Of a DNA stretch of 64,000 bases, positions 18,998 to 28,210 are shown one piece after another. This DNA is from DATJKD01 sp963728295 (GTDB taxonomy: Bacteria; Pseudomonadota; Gammaproteobacteria; Steroidobacterales; Steroidobacteraceae): positions 682,001-746,000 of the forward strand of contig CAVSKB010000011.1 in NCBI GenBank assembly GCA_963728295.1, read 5' to 3'. Numbering within the stretch: position 1 is the first letter of the stretch; each line of letters starts with the position of its first letter. A program made the translations under genes and the position numbers. The notes beneath the pieces were generated by a model. It searched no databases, was not told where the DNA came from, and was given only the letters and a program-made list of their open reading frames with translations.

Positions 18998-20363
18998 ATG
19001 AAAAGTGGTCCGATCGCCGGTTTCAAGGCCTACGACCTGCGTGGCCGCATTCCGTCCGAGCTCAACGAGGACGTTGCCTACCGGGTCGGTCGCGCATACG
19101 CCGACTTCGTGCATCCCCGCAGGGTGATCGTCGGTCGCGACATCCGGCTCTCCAGCGAGGAGCTTTCACGCGCGCTGGAACAGGGACTGCTCGATTCGGG
19201 CGTCGACGTGTACGACGTGGGACTCTGCGGCACCGAAGTCGTCTACTTCGCGACCTTCTCCGGGAAGATGGACGGGGGTGTCATGGTTACGGCCAGCCAC
19301 AATCCCCCGGACTACAACGGTATGAAGTTCGTCCGCGAGGAGTCGCGGCCCATCAGCGGCGACAATGGTCTGCAGGACATCCGTCGCCTCGGGGAAGCGG
19401 CGCGGTTCGGCGCGCCCGCCCGGATCGGCGAGCGGTACGCCATGGACGTGATGCCGGCCTACATCGAGCACCTGCTGTCGTACGTGAATGCGGCGAAGCT
19501 CAAGCCCCTCAAGGTGGTGGTACATGCCGGGGAACGGCGGCGCAGGGCTGATCGTCGACAAGCTCCAGCCCTTCCTGCCGTTCGAATTCATCAAGGTGCA
19601 GCACGAGCCCGACGGCAGCTTCCCGAACGGCGTTCCGAACCCCATGCTGGTCGCGAATCACCGTGCGCCGGTCGAGGCGTTGCGGGAGCATCGCGCGGAC
19701 CTCGCCGTATCCTGGGATGGCGACTACGACCGCTGCTTTCTTTTCGACGAGCGGGGTGAGTTCATCGAGGGCTACTACATCGTGGGCCTGCTGGCCGAGT
19801 CCTTCCTGCGTCGTAATCCCGGGGCAACCATCGTCCACGATCCGCGACTCACCTGGAACACGCTCGACATCGTGAAGACGCACGGCGGCCGGGCGGTGCA
19901 GTCCAAGTCCGGCCACGCCTTCATCAAGCAGCGCATGCGCGAGGTGGACGGGGTCTACGGCGGCGAGATGAGCGCGCATCATTACTTCCGCGACTTCTCC
20001 TACTGCGACAGCGGAATGATTCCCTGGCTCCTGGTGACGCAGCTCATCTGCGAGAGCGGTCGACGGCTCTCCGAGCTGGTGGGCGAGCGCATTCGGCGGT
20101 TCCCGGCCAGCGGCGAGATCAACCGTCGAGTAACCGACGGCGCGGCGACGATTGACAGTGTGTTCGCGCGCTATCGCCCATCAGCACGCAGCGAAGACCT
20201 GACAGACGGGGTAAGCCTCGAGTTCGATGCGTGGCGTTTCAATCTCCGCACGTCGAACACCGAGCCGCTGATCCGGCTCAACGTCGAGAGCCGCGGTGAT
20301 GCGCTCCTGATGCGCCAGAAGACCGCGGAACTGCTCGAGCTGATCGGCGGCGAGCCCGGCTGA
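18998..20363 (+). CDS. Phosphomannomutase/phosphoglucomutase, one apparent frameshift
   Basis: Full length when read across an extra G in the GGGG run near 19530. Signatures are the catalytic phosphoserine loop TASHNPPDYNGMKF (Ser100), the VHAGNGGAG junction, the metal-binding loop DGDYDRCF, the sugar-binding GEMSAHHYFRD and the phosphate-binding RTSNTEP near the C-terminus. These define the ManB/AlgC group, which converts Man6P to Man1P (and often Glc6P to Glc1P) for ManC and UDP-glucose synthesis. ATG 18998 follows GAGGAGC (about 18986-18992). It is the last gene before tRNA-Val. Confidence 0.87.
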
Positions 20364-20421
20364 CTGTCCCTATTCGACATAGCGCGTCATTCCGACGTCG
20401 AAGCTGACTGCAGCGCCCTCG

Positions 20422-20450
20422 TTGACCCGCCGCCGCGACATTCATACACT
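20422..20450 (+). promoter_or_regulatory. Putative promoter of tRNA-Val
   Basis: TTGACC (20422-20427) and TACACT (20445-20450) are spaced by 17 bases and end 12 bases before the tRNA gene, a good match to a sigma-70 promoter. Confidence 0.65.
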
Positions 20451-20462
20451 ACGCGCCCTCTC

Positions 20463-20537
20463 GGGCGGTTAGCTCAGCGGTAGAGCACTGCTTTCACACG
20501 GCAGGGGTCGATGGTTCGATCCCATCACCGCCCACCA
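20463..20537 (+). tRNA. tRNA-Val (CAC)
   Basis: A 75-base cloverleaf. Acceptor GGGCGGT pairs with ACCGCCC, D arm GCTCAGCGGTAGAGC, anticodon stem CTGCT/GGCAG with loop TTCACAC (anticodon CAC), T arm with GGTTCGATCC, and an encoded CCA end. It reads GUG codons. Transposase debris begins shortly downstream, but I found no second copy of its 3' end, so use as an integration site is unproven. Confidence 0.95.
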
Positions 20538-20659
20538 AATAAAATCAATGATTTAGCGAAAATCAAGCGAGGATGGCGAGGGAGATACGGACGTGCGTAC
20601 GGAACGATCCATACGATGCCTCTCAGTTCCTCCGCGGGCATTAAAAACCCGGATCCGGG

Positions 20660-20944
20660 TCCTTACCATTCGCTCATTGCGCAATACGGGACCTCAGTCG
20701 ATATCGTGAGCTCGCGGAACCGGGGCACTCGTTTTTTTGGGGGGCGAATAACGTGGCTCGGGGTGCGGTACTCGCAGACCTCAAGCACCCCGCTGGGCAG
20801 CCGATGCTTGCGCCGGAGCGAGGCCGAGAAATGGGCGAGCGCGGCGCGGCTGACTTCAACCCGTCCATCGGCACGGTTGCACCCATCCTCAAGGTACGCG
20901 ATCTCGGCAAAGGTCCGCGAGACATCGAGTCCGACAACTCTCAT
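20660..20944 (-). pseudogene. IS110-family transposase remnant
   Basis: On the minus strand a frame begins MRVVGLDVSRTFAEIAYLEDG, the DEDD-transposase N-terminus of IS110/IS1111 elements with the first catalytic Asp. It continues in family-like manner to about residue 40 (ALAHFSASLR). After that the sequence is unlike the family and the remaining 300 or so residues are absent, so this is a decayed 5' fragment. Confidence 0.65.
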
Positions 20945-21484
20945 GGCGACTCTCCTTCGTGGGTGTTCGACACCTTGTCACGGGGACCTCGCGGGCTGCA
21001 CGACAAACTACGGATCCGCGCTCGGAGCGCAACCGGGCAGCTCGCAGAGGCCGCCAGCTAACAACTCGAGCTGTCGGCTCATGGGTTGGATCGGCCTAAC
21101 ACTTATGAGGCCTCCTGCTGTCAATAGTCGACAGGGTTCCGGCGCCGACTTTTACGGTCTCCGTTTTTCGGCAAACGCTGCCGTTCTCTGACTTGGTTTC
21201 CGCCGCGGTGTCAGGACGCTGCCTGCACCAAATACCCATCGAGGTTCGACCGTTCCGAGTCATTGCGGTCAGGCTCCTTTGCGGCGACGCTAGTTCGTTG
21301 CGGGCTTCAAACGAGAAGCAAATCAATGCGGGCGGCGAGCGGGGTTGACGTCACACGACCGAGTGAGGCATTCGCCACGCAGCTTGCAGAGCTCGGTCGA
21401 TGCAGTGTGCTCGATCGGGCTGTGAAGGGGAATCCGGATGGCATGCCTACTCGACCGCTAACGACCTGATCGGCCCAAGGGCAT
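20945..21484. other. Gene-poor segment of the mobile-element graveyard
   Basis: I see no convincing coding frame, RNA gene or repeat in this stretch. Codon use in all frames is poor, and the longest open frames have no recognisable motif. Confidence 0.4.
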
Positions 21485-22183
21485 TCAATGGTCCCTGGGC
21501 GGCGTCACTTCGATTGCCGGGAATTTGCGTCGCGAAAATGACAGGGCGATAAACGGGGCCACGTCTGCGATCAGCAATTCAACCGGGCCAGCACCCAGAT
21601 AGAACAATGTATGCATTACCCTCATGCCCAGCCGCTCATGGGCTTTCAGTGACGCCGCATTGAATGCGGATACCCGGCTGCAAGTCCACGTCACGCCTTG
21701 TTCCCGAAGATAGCTATTGCACTGATCCCACAACCGAGCGAATACAAAACCGATTCGGTCATCAGGGGTAATCCACATGTCGAAATCCCATGCGGTTCGA
21801 CCAGGCGGCTGCAGCATATATTCACAGCGATGGAACGGCTCCCGGTATGCAGATTGCGTAATCCAGAGATGGCCGATGATCCGATCCTGTCGGGTCGCCA
21901 GAAAACACAGCGCCCCTCCGGCAAACCGCCGGATGATCTCATCACGCGGCCGTGGCAGTCGTGAGACTAACGGGTGATAGTGGTCGATCTGCTGAACCGA
22001 GACACCCTTCCCCCATTTCTCTGGCAACAGCCTCTGTTCCGTGGTCGGCTGTGCGACAAGGTAATATTTTCCGATCGAAAAAAAGGGGCAGAACCGACGC
22101 AACGCAGACGCAACAGCGTGCATGATCCGAGTAAACCAGCCGATTCTGCCAACGACGGACTTGGGCTGAATCGAGATATCCAT
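21485..22183 (-). CDS. GNAT-like acyltransferase, paralogue of the gene at 58135
   Basis: 232 residues. The core AWDFDMWITPDDRIGFVFAR, then LREQGVTWTCSRVSAFNAAS and HERLGMRVMHTLFYLG, has the strand-helix order and the ASLKAHERLG C-terminal signature of GCN5-type N-acetyltransferases. The first 90 residues include hydrophobic and basic segments. It matches the minus-strand gene at 58135-58842 along most of its length (AWDYDIFILPEQRGGLLFAR there). The second copy sits inside the EPS region, so both probably acylate a glycan or a related product. This copy is stranded among transposase fragments and may have been moved there; it has no frameshift. Confidence 0.6.
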   Translation of the reverse strand: MDISIQPKSVVGRIGWFTRIMHAVASALRRFCPFFSIGKYYLVAQPTTEQRLLPEKWGKGVSVQQIDHYHPLVSRLPRPRDEIIRRFAGGALCFLATRQDRIIGHLWITQSAYREPFHRCEYMLQPPGRTAWDFDMWITPDDRIGFVFARLWDQCNSYLREQGVTWTCSRVSAFNAASLKAHERLGMRVMHTLFYLGAGPVELLIADVAPFIALSFSRRKFPAIEVTPPRDH

Positions 22184-22356
22184 CGTGAAAATCTTGGCAG
22201 TCGAGTTACTTGGGAAATCCCCGAATCAAAGACGCAATTCGGTATCGATAATGCCGCTTAGGCTACCGAGAGTGGAAAAGGTTCTGCGGAGATTTCGTCG
22301 TCGGCTACCGATATGCCGAAATTAGCTCTCCAATGCTCGCCTGGCTCGCCCGCCAC

Positions 22357-22464
22357 CCGCTACCACGTGTACTACAGCCGACCTACGCCTCCTGGCTCAA
22401 TCAGCTCAATCGCTGGTTCGGGCTGGAATCGGCGGAACGCAACACTAGCACCTTTTTCACCTGA
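22357..22464 (+). pseudogene. IS630-type transposase C-terminal remnant
   Basis: Thirty-five codons ending in TGA include LQPTYASWLNQLNRWFG, the conserved region around the last catalytic acidic residue of IS630/Tc1-like DDE transposases (usually PTYSSWLNQVERWF). Nothing else of the gene remains. The usual Glu is Asn in this copy (QLNRW), so it could not be active. Confidence 0.6.
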
Positions 22465-22612
22465 CGGTGGTCGATGATTGCCCCAAATTAAGTTAGCGGT
22501 ACACATAAATTGTAGGCGATGCAGGCGCGACGCAAGTCTATTGTTGCCAAGCTAAACGGGCGAGCAGGTCCAAAGACTATCCAACCGCACTCGTTCGAGT
22601 TGAGTGCACTTC

Positions 22613-23056
22613 ATGCGAAATGTGTTCGTCGACGTCCCCAAGGGCCAACGGCAGATGGTCGCCGCCATCATGCGCGCCGGCTTCGCCCAGGCCACCGAGG
22701 GCCAGGCCCGACGACAGTGGCGCGCAGTCGCCGATCAGGGTCCGAGAGCGCTTCCCGACGATCGGTGCGCTCATGGGTGAGGCCGAAGCCGACGTGCTCG
22801 CGCACATAACCTTCCCCGCAGCGCACCGGCGCCAGATTCACTCGACCAATCCCCTGGAGCGCTTGAACGCCGAGATCAAGCATCGCACCGACGTTGTGGG
22901 GATCTTCCCAACGAGGCCGCGATCGTGCGCCTGATCGGAGCGTCGCTGCTCGAACAGAACGAGGAGTGGCAACTGCAACGTCGTTACCCGCAGCTTGAAG
23001 GCTTGCAGGCGCTCGGCGACAATGCACCGATGAGGCTCTTCGTCGTAGTGAGCTGA
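22613..23056 (+). pseudogene. IS256-family (mutator-type) transposase C-terminal remnant
   Basis: Pieces in three frames reconstruct the last 145 or so residues of an IS256-type transposase: FVDVPKGQRQMVAAIMRAGF, then RERFPTIGALMGEAEADVL and IHSTNPLERLNAEIKHRTDV, then EAAIVRLIGASLLEQNEEW, ending at TGA 23054-23056. Frames change near 22735 and near 22912. The N-terminal two thirds with two of the DDE residues are missing. I saw no terminal inverted repeats. Confidence 0.8.
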
Positions 23057-23161
23057 GCACACAACCTGGCCTTACGAGAGTCCCGACTCGTGCACCACGT
23101 CAGCGGGCACGATCATCAGTTCGTATTCGAGCGAGAAATTTCAGCTCAGCTACCTACGCCT

Positions 23162-24328
23162 ATGGTGACTCACGCAATGCACTCGGATGACGTTGTTGAA
23201 AAGAATGAAATCGTGGCGTCCGTGTCCCCGTTGACCGACATCCACCTGCTCGGACAACGGTGGCGGGACCTTGAGGAGCGGTCTTCCTGCTCATTTTTTC
23301 AGTCCTGGACCTGGATCGGGACGTGGCTATCCCTGCTGCCGAGGTCGGTAGAGTTGTATCTGCTAGAGGTCGTTGACGGAGATCGGGTAATCGGATTGGG
23401 GGTGTTCGGGGCCGGCACACTGGTGCGGCATGGTTTTTTGCGATCGCGAGCGCTGCTGTTGCACGAAACCGGTCGCAAGGAGCTGGATCGAATGATGATC
23501 GAATACAACTCGATCTTGGCCGAGACGGGTAGGGAGCGCGAGGCCGTCATTGCAGGGATCAAGTGCATCAGGGCCGCGAACATCACCTGGGACGAACTCA
23601 TGGTGAGCGGCATTGAGGCGAGGGCTTTTGAGCCATGGCACGCTGCGGTTCGAGACACAAATTGGCGGATAGTTCTCCGGAACGAATCGAACTCTTATTT
23701 CGTCGATCTTGACGCAGTGAGGAAGAGTGGCGGCGATTATCTAGCCCTGCTGAGTTCCAACACGCGCCAGCAGGTCCGACGGTCCGTCAAGGCCTATGAA
23801 AAATCAGGGAAGCTGAGGACCTCGCTCGCATCTTCGGGAGAGGCCGCCGTCGAATACCTGCACGGACTCCAGGAACTACACGACGCCCACTGGCAAGGTA
23901 AGGGTAAAAAGGGCGCATTCCCGAGCGAATTCACGCGCCGCTTCCATGATCGGTTGGTGCGCGACGCGGTGGCGCGCGGGGAGGTGCAGATGCTTCGCGT
24001 GACAGCGGGGGATGAAGTCGTCGGTTATCTTTACAATTTCGTCAGAGACGGTCATGTCTATTTCTACCAGAGCGGATTCAAATACACGGAAAGCTCCAAG
24101 TTCAGGCCGGGGCTGGTATGTCACTATCTGGCGATCATGCATAACCTCGAGGCTGACAATCGCATCTACGACTTCCTGGCGGGACCGCAGCGTTACAAGC
24201 AGAGTCTTGCTGCAGCAGACGTGAAGATGTATTGGTTTGCGCTCCAGAAGCCGCGCCTAGTATTTGCAGTCGAGCGAATACTCAGGCGGGTGAAACGCCT
24301 ATTAGTTACAGAAACCCTTCATTCGTAG
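23162..24328 (+). CDS. GNAT/FemAB-fold (CelD-like) acetyltransferase
   Basis: About 388 residues from ATG 23162; the frame is also open from GTG 23090. The layout is that of the Acetyltransf_6 / cellulose-biosynthesis CelD group. An N-terminal domain has RWRDLEERSSCSFFQSWTW. The middle has LLSSNTRQQVRRSVKAYEK, a hallmark basic segment of FemAB-fold proteins. A C-terminal domain has VGYLYNFVRDGHVYFYQSG and YDFLAGPQRYKQSL. Proteins of this type are frequent in capsule and EPS clusters and probably transfer an acyl or aminoacyl group. It starts just after the IS256 fragment and ends 79 bases before gltX, in the same direction. Confidence 0.7.
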   Translation: MVTHAMHSDDVVEKNEIVASVSPLTDIHLLGQRWRDLEERSSCSFFQSWTWIGTWLSLLPRSVELYLLEVVDGDRVIGLGVFGAGTLVRHGFLRSRALLLHETGRKELDRMMIEYNSILAETGREREAVIAGIKCIRAANITWDELMVSGIEARAFEPWHAAVRDTNWRIVLRNESNSYFVDLDAVRKSGGDYLALLSSNTRQQVRRSVKAYEKSGKLRTSLASSGEAAVEYLHGLQELHDAHWQGKGKKGAFPSEFTRRFHDRLVRDAVARGEVQMLRVTAGDEVVGYLYNFVRDGHVYFYQSGFKYTESSKFRPGLVCHYLAIMHNLEADNRIYDFLAGPQRYKQSLAAADVKMYWFALQKPRLVFAVERILRRVKRLLVTETLHS

Positions 24329-24407
24329 GAGATCAAGCGGCAGCGGGCCCACCAGTTCACCGCGCCGGCCCTGTGTGCCGGCGCGCCCGCATCCAGAACC
24401 GCCGCCC

Positions 24408-25805
24408 ATGAGCGTCCGCACCCGATTCGCCCCGAGCCCCACCGGCCTGCTGCACATCGGCGGCGTGCGCACCGCGCTTTTCTGCTGGCTGTACGCGCGG
24501 CGCATGGGTGGCGAGTTCATTCTGCGGATCGAGGACACCGATCGCGAGCGATCGACCGACGAAGCCATACGCGTGATTCTCGACGGCATGGCATGGCTCG
24601 GGCTCGATCACGACGAGGGCCCGTACTACCAGACGCGCCGTTTCGATCGCTATGCGGAAGTGATCGCGCAGTTCCTCCGCGAGGACAAGGCTTATTACTG
24701 CTACTGCACGAAGGAGGAGCTGGAGGAGATGCGCGCGGCACAGCTCGCGCGTAAGGAGAAGCCAAGGTACGACGGTCGCTGCCGCGAGCGGAGCGCCCCG
24801 CGCGAGGGAGTCGCGCCGGTGGTCAGGTTCCGCAACCCGGACCAGGGGTCGGTCGTCGTCATGGACGTCGTTCACGGGCCGATCACCTTTGCCAGCGCCG
24901 AGCTCGACGACCTCATAATCGCGCGCTCGGACGGCACGCCGACCTACAACTTCTGCGTCGTGGTCGACGACCACGACATGCGCATCAGCCACGTGATCCG
25001 CGGCGACGACCACATCAACAACACGCCCCGGCAGATGAACATGCTGCGTGCGATGGGAGTTCCGCCCCCGATCTATGCGCACCTGCCGATGATCCTCGGC
25101 CCCGACGGCACGAAGCTCTCGAAGCGGCACGGCGCAGTGAGTGTGCTGCAGTATCGGGATGCCGGTTTTCTCCCCGCGGCGCTGCTCAACTACCTGGGGC
25201 GGCTCGGATGGTCGCACGGCGACCAGGAGATCTTCACGCTCGAGGAGATGATCCGCCTGTTCGACATCGCCGATGTGAACAAGTCCGCCTCGGCGTTGAA
25301 CCCCGACAAGCTGCTGTGGACCAACCAGCAGCACATTCTGCGGGCCACGGGCGAGGAGCTCGCGGACCACCTCGCACCGCAACTCGCTGCGCTCGGTGTC
25401 GACGTGTCCGATCGTGGTCGACTGGCGGCGGTCGCCCGCGCTCAGCAGGAGCGCGCCCGCACGATGAAGGAGATGGCCGAGGCGAGCGTCTTCTTCTTTC
25501 GCGATCCGCCCGGATACGAGGAGAAGGCGGCGGCGAAGCACCTGACGCGCGAGACGGCTCCGCTGCTCGTGGCCATACGCGGTCAACTGGCGGAGCTCGC
25601 CGACTGGCAGGCGGCCGCGCTCCATGCGGCGATCTCGGCGATTGCGGCAGAGCGGGGCGTGGCGCTCGGCAAAGTCGCCCAGCCGCTCCGCGTCGCGGTG
25701 GCGGGTGGCGCCGTATCGCCACCCATCGACGTGACGCTCGAGATCCTGGGGCGCGGGACGACGCTCGAGCGGCTCGACCGCGCGATCGCCCGGGCCGGCG
25801 CCTGA
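24408..25805 (+). CDS. gltX: Glutamyl-tRNA synthetase
   Basis: 465 residues, normal for bacterial GluRS. Class I signatures are PSPTGLLHIGGVR with HIGG at 16-19 (HIGH motif) and KLSKR at 236-240 (KMSKS motif). RIEDTDRERST follows the first motif. It charges tRNA-Glu in the cytoplasm; a tRNA-Glu gene lies 4.3 kb downstream. ATG 24408 directly precedes the conserved N-terminus; 11 further upstream codons are open but not family-like. The zinc-binding CYCTKEE region (about residue 100) is present, partly conserved. It is the one clear housekeeping gene here and converges on the minus-strand repeat-protein gene. Confidence 0.97.
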   Translation: MSVRTRFAPSPTGLLHIGGVRTALFCWLYARRMGGEFILRIEDTDRERSTDEAIRVILDGMAWLGLDHDEGPYYQTRRFDRYAEVIAQFLREDKAYYCYCTKEELEEMRAAQLARKEKPRYDGRCRERSAPREGVAPVVRFRNPDQGSVVVMDVVHGPITFASAELDDLIIARSDGTPTYNFCVVVDDHDMRISHVIRGDDHINNTPRQMNMLRAMGVPPPIYAHLPMILGPDGTKLSKRHGAVSVLQYRDAGFLPAALLNYLGRLGWSHGDQEIFTLEEMIRLFDIADVNKSASALNPDKLLWTNQQHILRATGEELADHLAPQLAALGVDVSDRGRLAAVARAQQERARTMKEMAEASVFFFRDPPGYEEKAAAKHLTRETAPLLVAIRGQLAELADWQAAALHAAISAIAAERGVALGKVAQPLRVAVAGGAVSPPIDVTLEILGRGTTLERLDRAIARAGA

Positions 25806-25814
25806 TCCGCCTCG

Positions 25815-27877
25815 TCAGTTGATCGTCTTGCTCGCGATATTGGAGAACGAGCTCTCGACGGATTCGGTCGTATAGGCCTTCACCGCGAAGAACCAGTTCG
25901 CCGGTGAGAGATTCTCGACGACCGCCGTCGTGACACCGGCATTCGGGATCTCGACCATCGTGCTCAGATTCGACGAAGACGTGCCGTAATAGACCCTGAA
26001 GCCGCGCAGATTGGTGAGCGGCGAGCCGTCCTCGTTCTGCGTCGGCGGTGTCCAGCTCAGAGTCGCCGAGCCGAGCGCGACCTGCTCGACGACGATCGCG
26101 AACGCGGCAAGGGCAGCGCTCGCCACGCCGTCGCTCACTGTGATGCGTACGCCGCTCCAGGTCCCCGCGTCACCGGCGTCGGGTGTGCCCCACAGACGGC
26201 CGGTGCCGCCATCGAAGCTGGCCCACGACGGCTTGTTGGCAATCGTGAAATTGAGCGTGTCGCCATCCGGGTCGCTCGCCGTCGGCCGGAAGTCATATGG
26301 GCGATCGACGAGCACCGACGTCGGTGGGCTGCCACTGATCACCGGCGCGCGATTCGCAGGTGGGGCGGCGGTCACGGTGATGGTAAAGGTGGGCGAGCGA
26401 AACGTGGCACGGCCATCGTCGACGCTGATCACGATCCCGGCGTGTGTGCCGGCGGCCGTGGGTGTCCCGGAAAGCCGTCCGGTGCCGCGTTGAAACTTGC
26501 CCAGGACGGCCGACCGTGATCGAGAAGGCGAGGGTATCGCCGTCCGCATCCGATGCGGTCGGCTGAAAGGAGTACGCCTGGCCGGCGAGTGACGAGGTGG
26601 GCGGGTTGCCGCTGATGACGGGTGCGCGGTTCGCGGCATCGACCAGGATGCTGAACACCGGCAGAGAACTGACGGCGATGCCGTCGGTGACCGAGATACG
26701 AACGTTGTTGAAGGATCCGACGTTGCTCGCGCTCGGTGTGCCGGACAGACGACCGGTCTGGCGTATTGAAGCTCGCCCAGGACGGCTTGTTCGTAATTGA
26801 GATGCGAGCGCGTCGTCGTCCGCGTCATTGGCGGTCGGCTGGAAGCTGTAGGTCTGTCCTGCGACGACGCTGCGTGGCAGGCGTGCCGCTGATCACCGGG
26901 GCGCGATTGGCGGCCACAACGGTGATCGTGAACGCAGGTAAGCGATGCGTCGCGGTGCCATCCGACACCGAGATGACGATGTCCGGATGCGGGCCGACAG
27001 CGCCCGGAGCCCGGCGTGCCGCTCAACCGCCCGTGGATGCGCTGAAGCTCGCCCAGCCCGGTTTGCCGCTGATGCTGAAGGAGAGGGCCTGCCCGTCAGG
27101 ATCCGGAAGCCGTCGGGCGGAACGAATACGCGATTGCCCACGGTAACCGCTGACGCGGGCGAGCCGCTGATGACCGGCGCGCGGTTATCGGGCGGCGGCG
27201 GCTCGCCCGCCGGACACTGATGATGTCGAACGCCGGCAGAGAGCTCGATGCCACGCCGTCCGACACCGAGATGACGATGCCGGCGAATGTACCGACGTCG
27301 CTTTCGCCGGGCGTGCCCGAAAGCTCCCCGGTCAACGTATCAAAGCTGGCCCAGGACGGCAGATTATCGACACTGAAGGAGAGAACCTGTCCGTCCGGGT
27401 CTTCGGCTTCGGGCGTGAACGCATAGCTGTTGCCCACCGTGCCGGTCGTTGCAGGTGAGCCGCTGATGGTGGGCGGCGTGTTAGCGGACGGGTCGGCCTC
27501 GACCTCGAGGTCATAGGCGGGCAGCTCTGCCACGGCCTTGCTGTCCGAGACGCTGATCGGATGTCCGAATAGACGCGCGCGGCGGCGGACGCGGGCGGTC
27601 GTCCGGTGAGTCGCCCGGTCGAGGGACTGAACGAGGCCCAGCCCGGACGGTTCTCGATTGCGAAGGTGAGCACGTCCTGATCGGGGTCCGTCGCGTCCGG
27701 CGCGAAGTCGTAGGTCTGTCCAACGACCGCCTTGGTTTCGGGAGTGCCTGCGATCGTGGGCACCGTATTCGCGGTGTCAACCGCGCTGTCCGTCGCGGCG
27801 TCGTCTTCCCTGCATGCGCCGAGGACGGCCAGCAGAACGATCGGCAGTACGCGCTTCAGTGAGTCGAGGTTTCTCAA
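25815..27877 (-). CDS. Lipoprotein with six Ig-like (He_PIG) repeats and a C-terminal fibronectin III domain, multiply frameshifted
   Basis: The minus-strand gene begins at ATG 27877 with a lipoprotein signal peptide (VLPIVLLAVLGAC, lipobox Cys). About six repeats of roughly 275 bases follow, each opening NRAPVISGSPP or similar, then YSFxPTAxDxDGDTLxFxI, WASFDxxTGRLxGTP, and ending VRITVSDG: the putative Ig (cadherin-like) fold He_PIG. The last 85 residues are a fibronectin III domain (ATLSWTPPTQNEDG to WFFAVKAYTTESVESSFSN). It should sit on the outer membrane or cell surface as an adhesin or matrix protein. Frames change at least six times (for example near 27580, 27205, 27130, 26900, 26770, 26500), so the gene is either badly sequenced or degenerating. 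A c-di-GMP riboswitch lies about 100 bases upstream. Confidence 0.7.
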
Positions 27878-27974
27878 TGGCGGCTCCGGCGAGACTCATG
27901 CGGTTCGCCAGGCACCTGCTCGACAGTGGGAAGCAGAGATAAACGCTGTGTGGGCAGCGATGCCTCACAGGTTT

Positions 27975-28062
27975 GAGCTCTGGCAACCCCGCTATCCAGG
28001 ACAAGTGTCCTGCGGACCGGAGGCTTTGCGTCCCCGCCTTGCGACGGGTTTGCCCAATACAG
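27975..28062 (-). ncRNA. Cyclic di-GMP-I (GEMM-I) riboswitch upstream of the six-repeat lipoprotein gene
   Basis: On the minus strand the motif reads GGGCAAACCCGTC, a GCAA tetraloop, GGCGGGGACGCAAAGCC, then TCCGGTCC, a variable hairpin closed by AGGAC/GTCCT, and GGATAGCGGGGTTGCC. This matches the GEMM-I consensus: P2 stem with GNRA loop, the invariant GACGCAAAGCC core, and the AGCGGGGTTGCC 3' strand pairing with GGGCAA. It binds the second messenger c-di-GMP. The 3' end lies about 100 bases before the ATG at 27877. The expression platform is not obvious to me. Confidence 0.92.
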
Positions 28063-28152
28063 AATTTCGTACGCCGGATTATCGCTCGCGAAGCGCGCGA
28101 CCGGAAGGCCGGATTCCGGACAGAAGCCGGAAGTGTGAGGCAGTCGCGGGTT

Positions 28153-28194
28153 GGGGCCCGGTCGTGGCGGAATTGCAGCACACGACCGGGCCCC
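28153..28194. terminator. 14-bp perfect hairpin after the three-repeat gene
   Basis: GGGGCCCGGTCGTG (28153-28166) is the exact reverse complement of CACGACCGGGCCCC (28181-28194), with a 14-base loop. It starts 17 bases beyond the stop of the minus-strand gene at 28211. There is no T tract on either strand, so it may be a factor-assisted terminator or an mRNA-stabilising stem-loop. Confidence 0.55.
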
Positions 28195-28210
28195 TGTTCA
28201 GGAGCGCTCG

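Noticed and set aside
20463..20537. tRNA-Val as the attachment site of an integrated island
   Set aside because: No integrase gene and no repeat of the tRNA 3' end could be found downstream.
20511..21191. 226-codon plus-strand frame over the tRNA-Val end
   Set aside because: It begins inside the tRNA, has no recognisable motif, and overlaps the IS110 fragment on the other strand.
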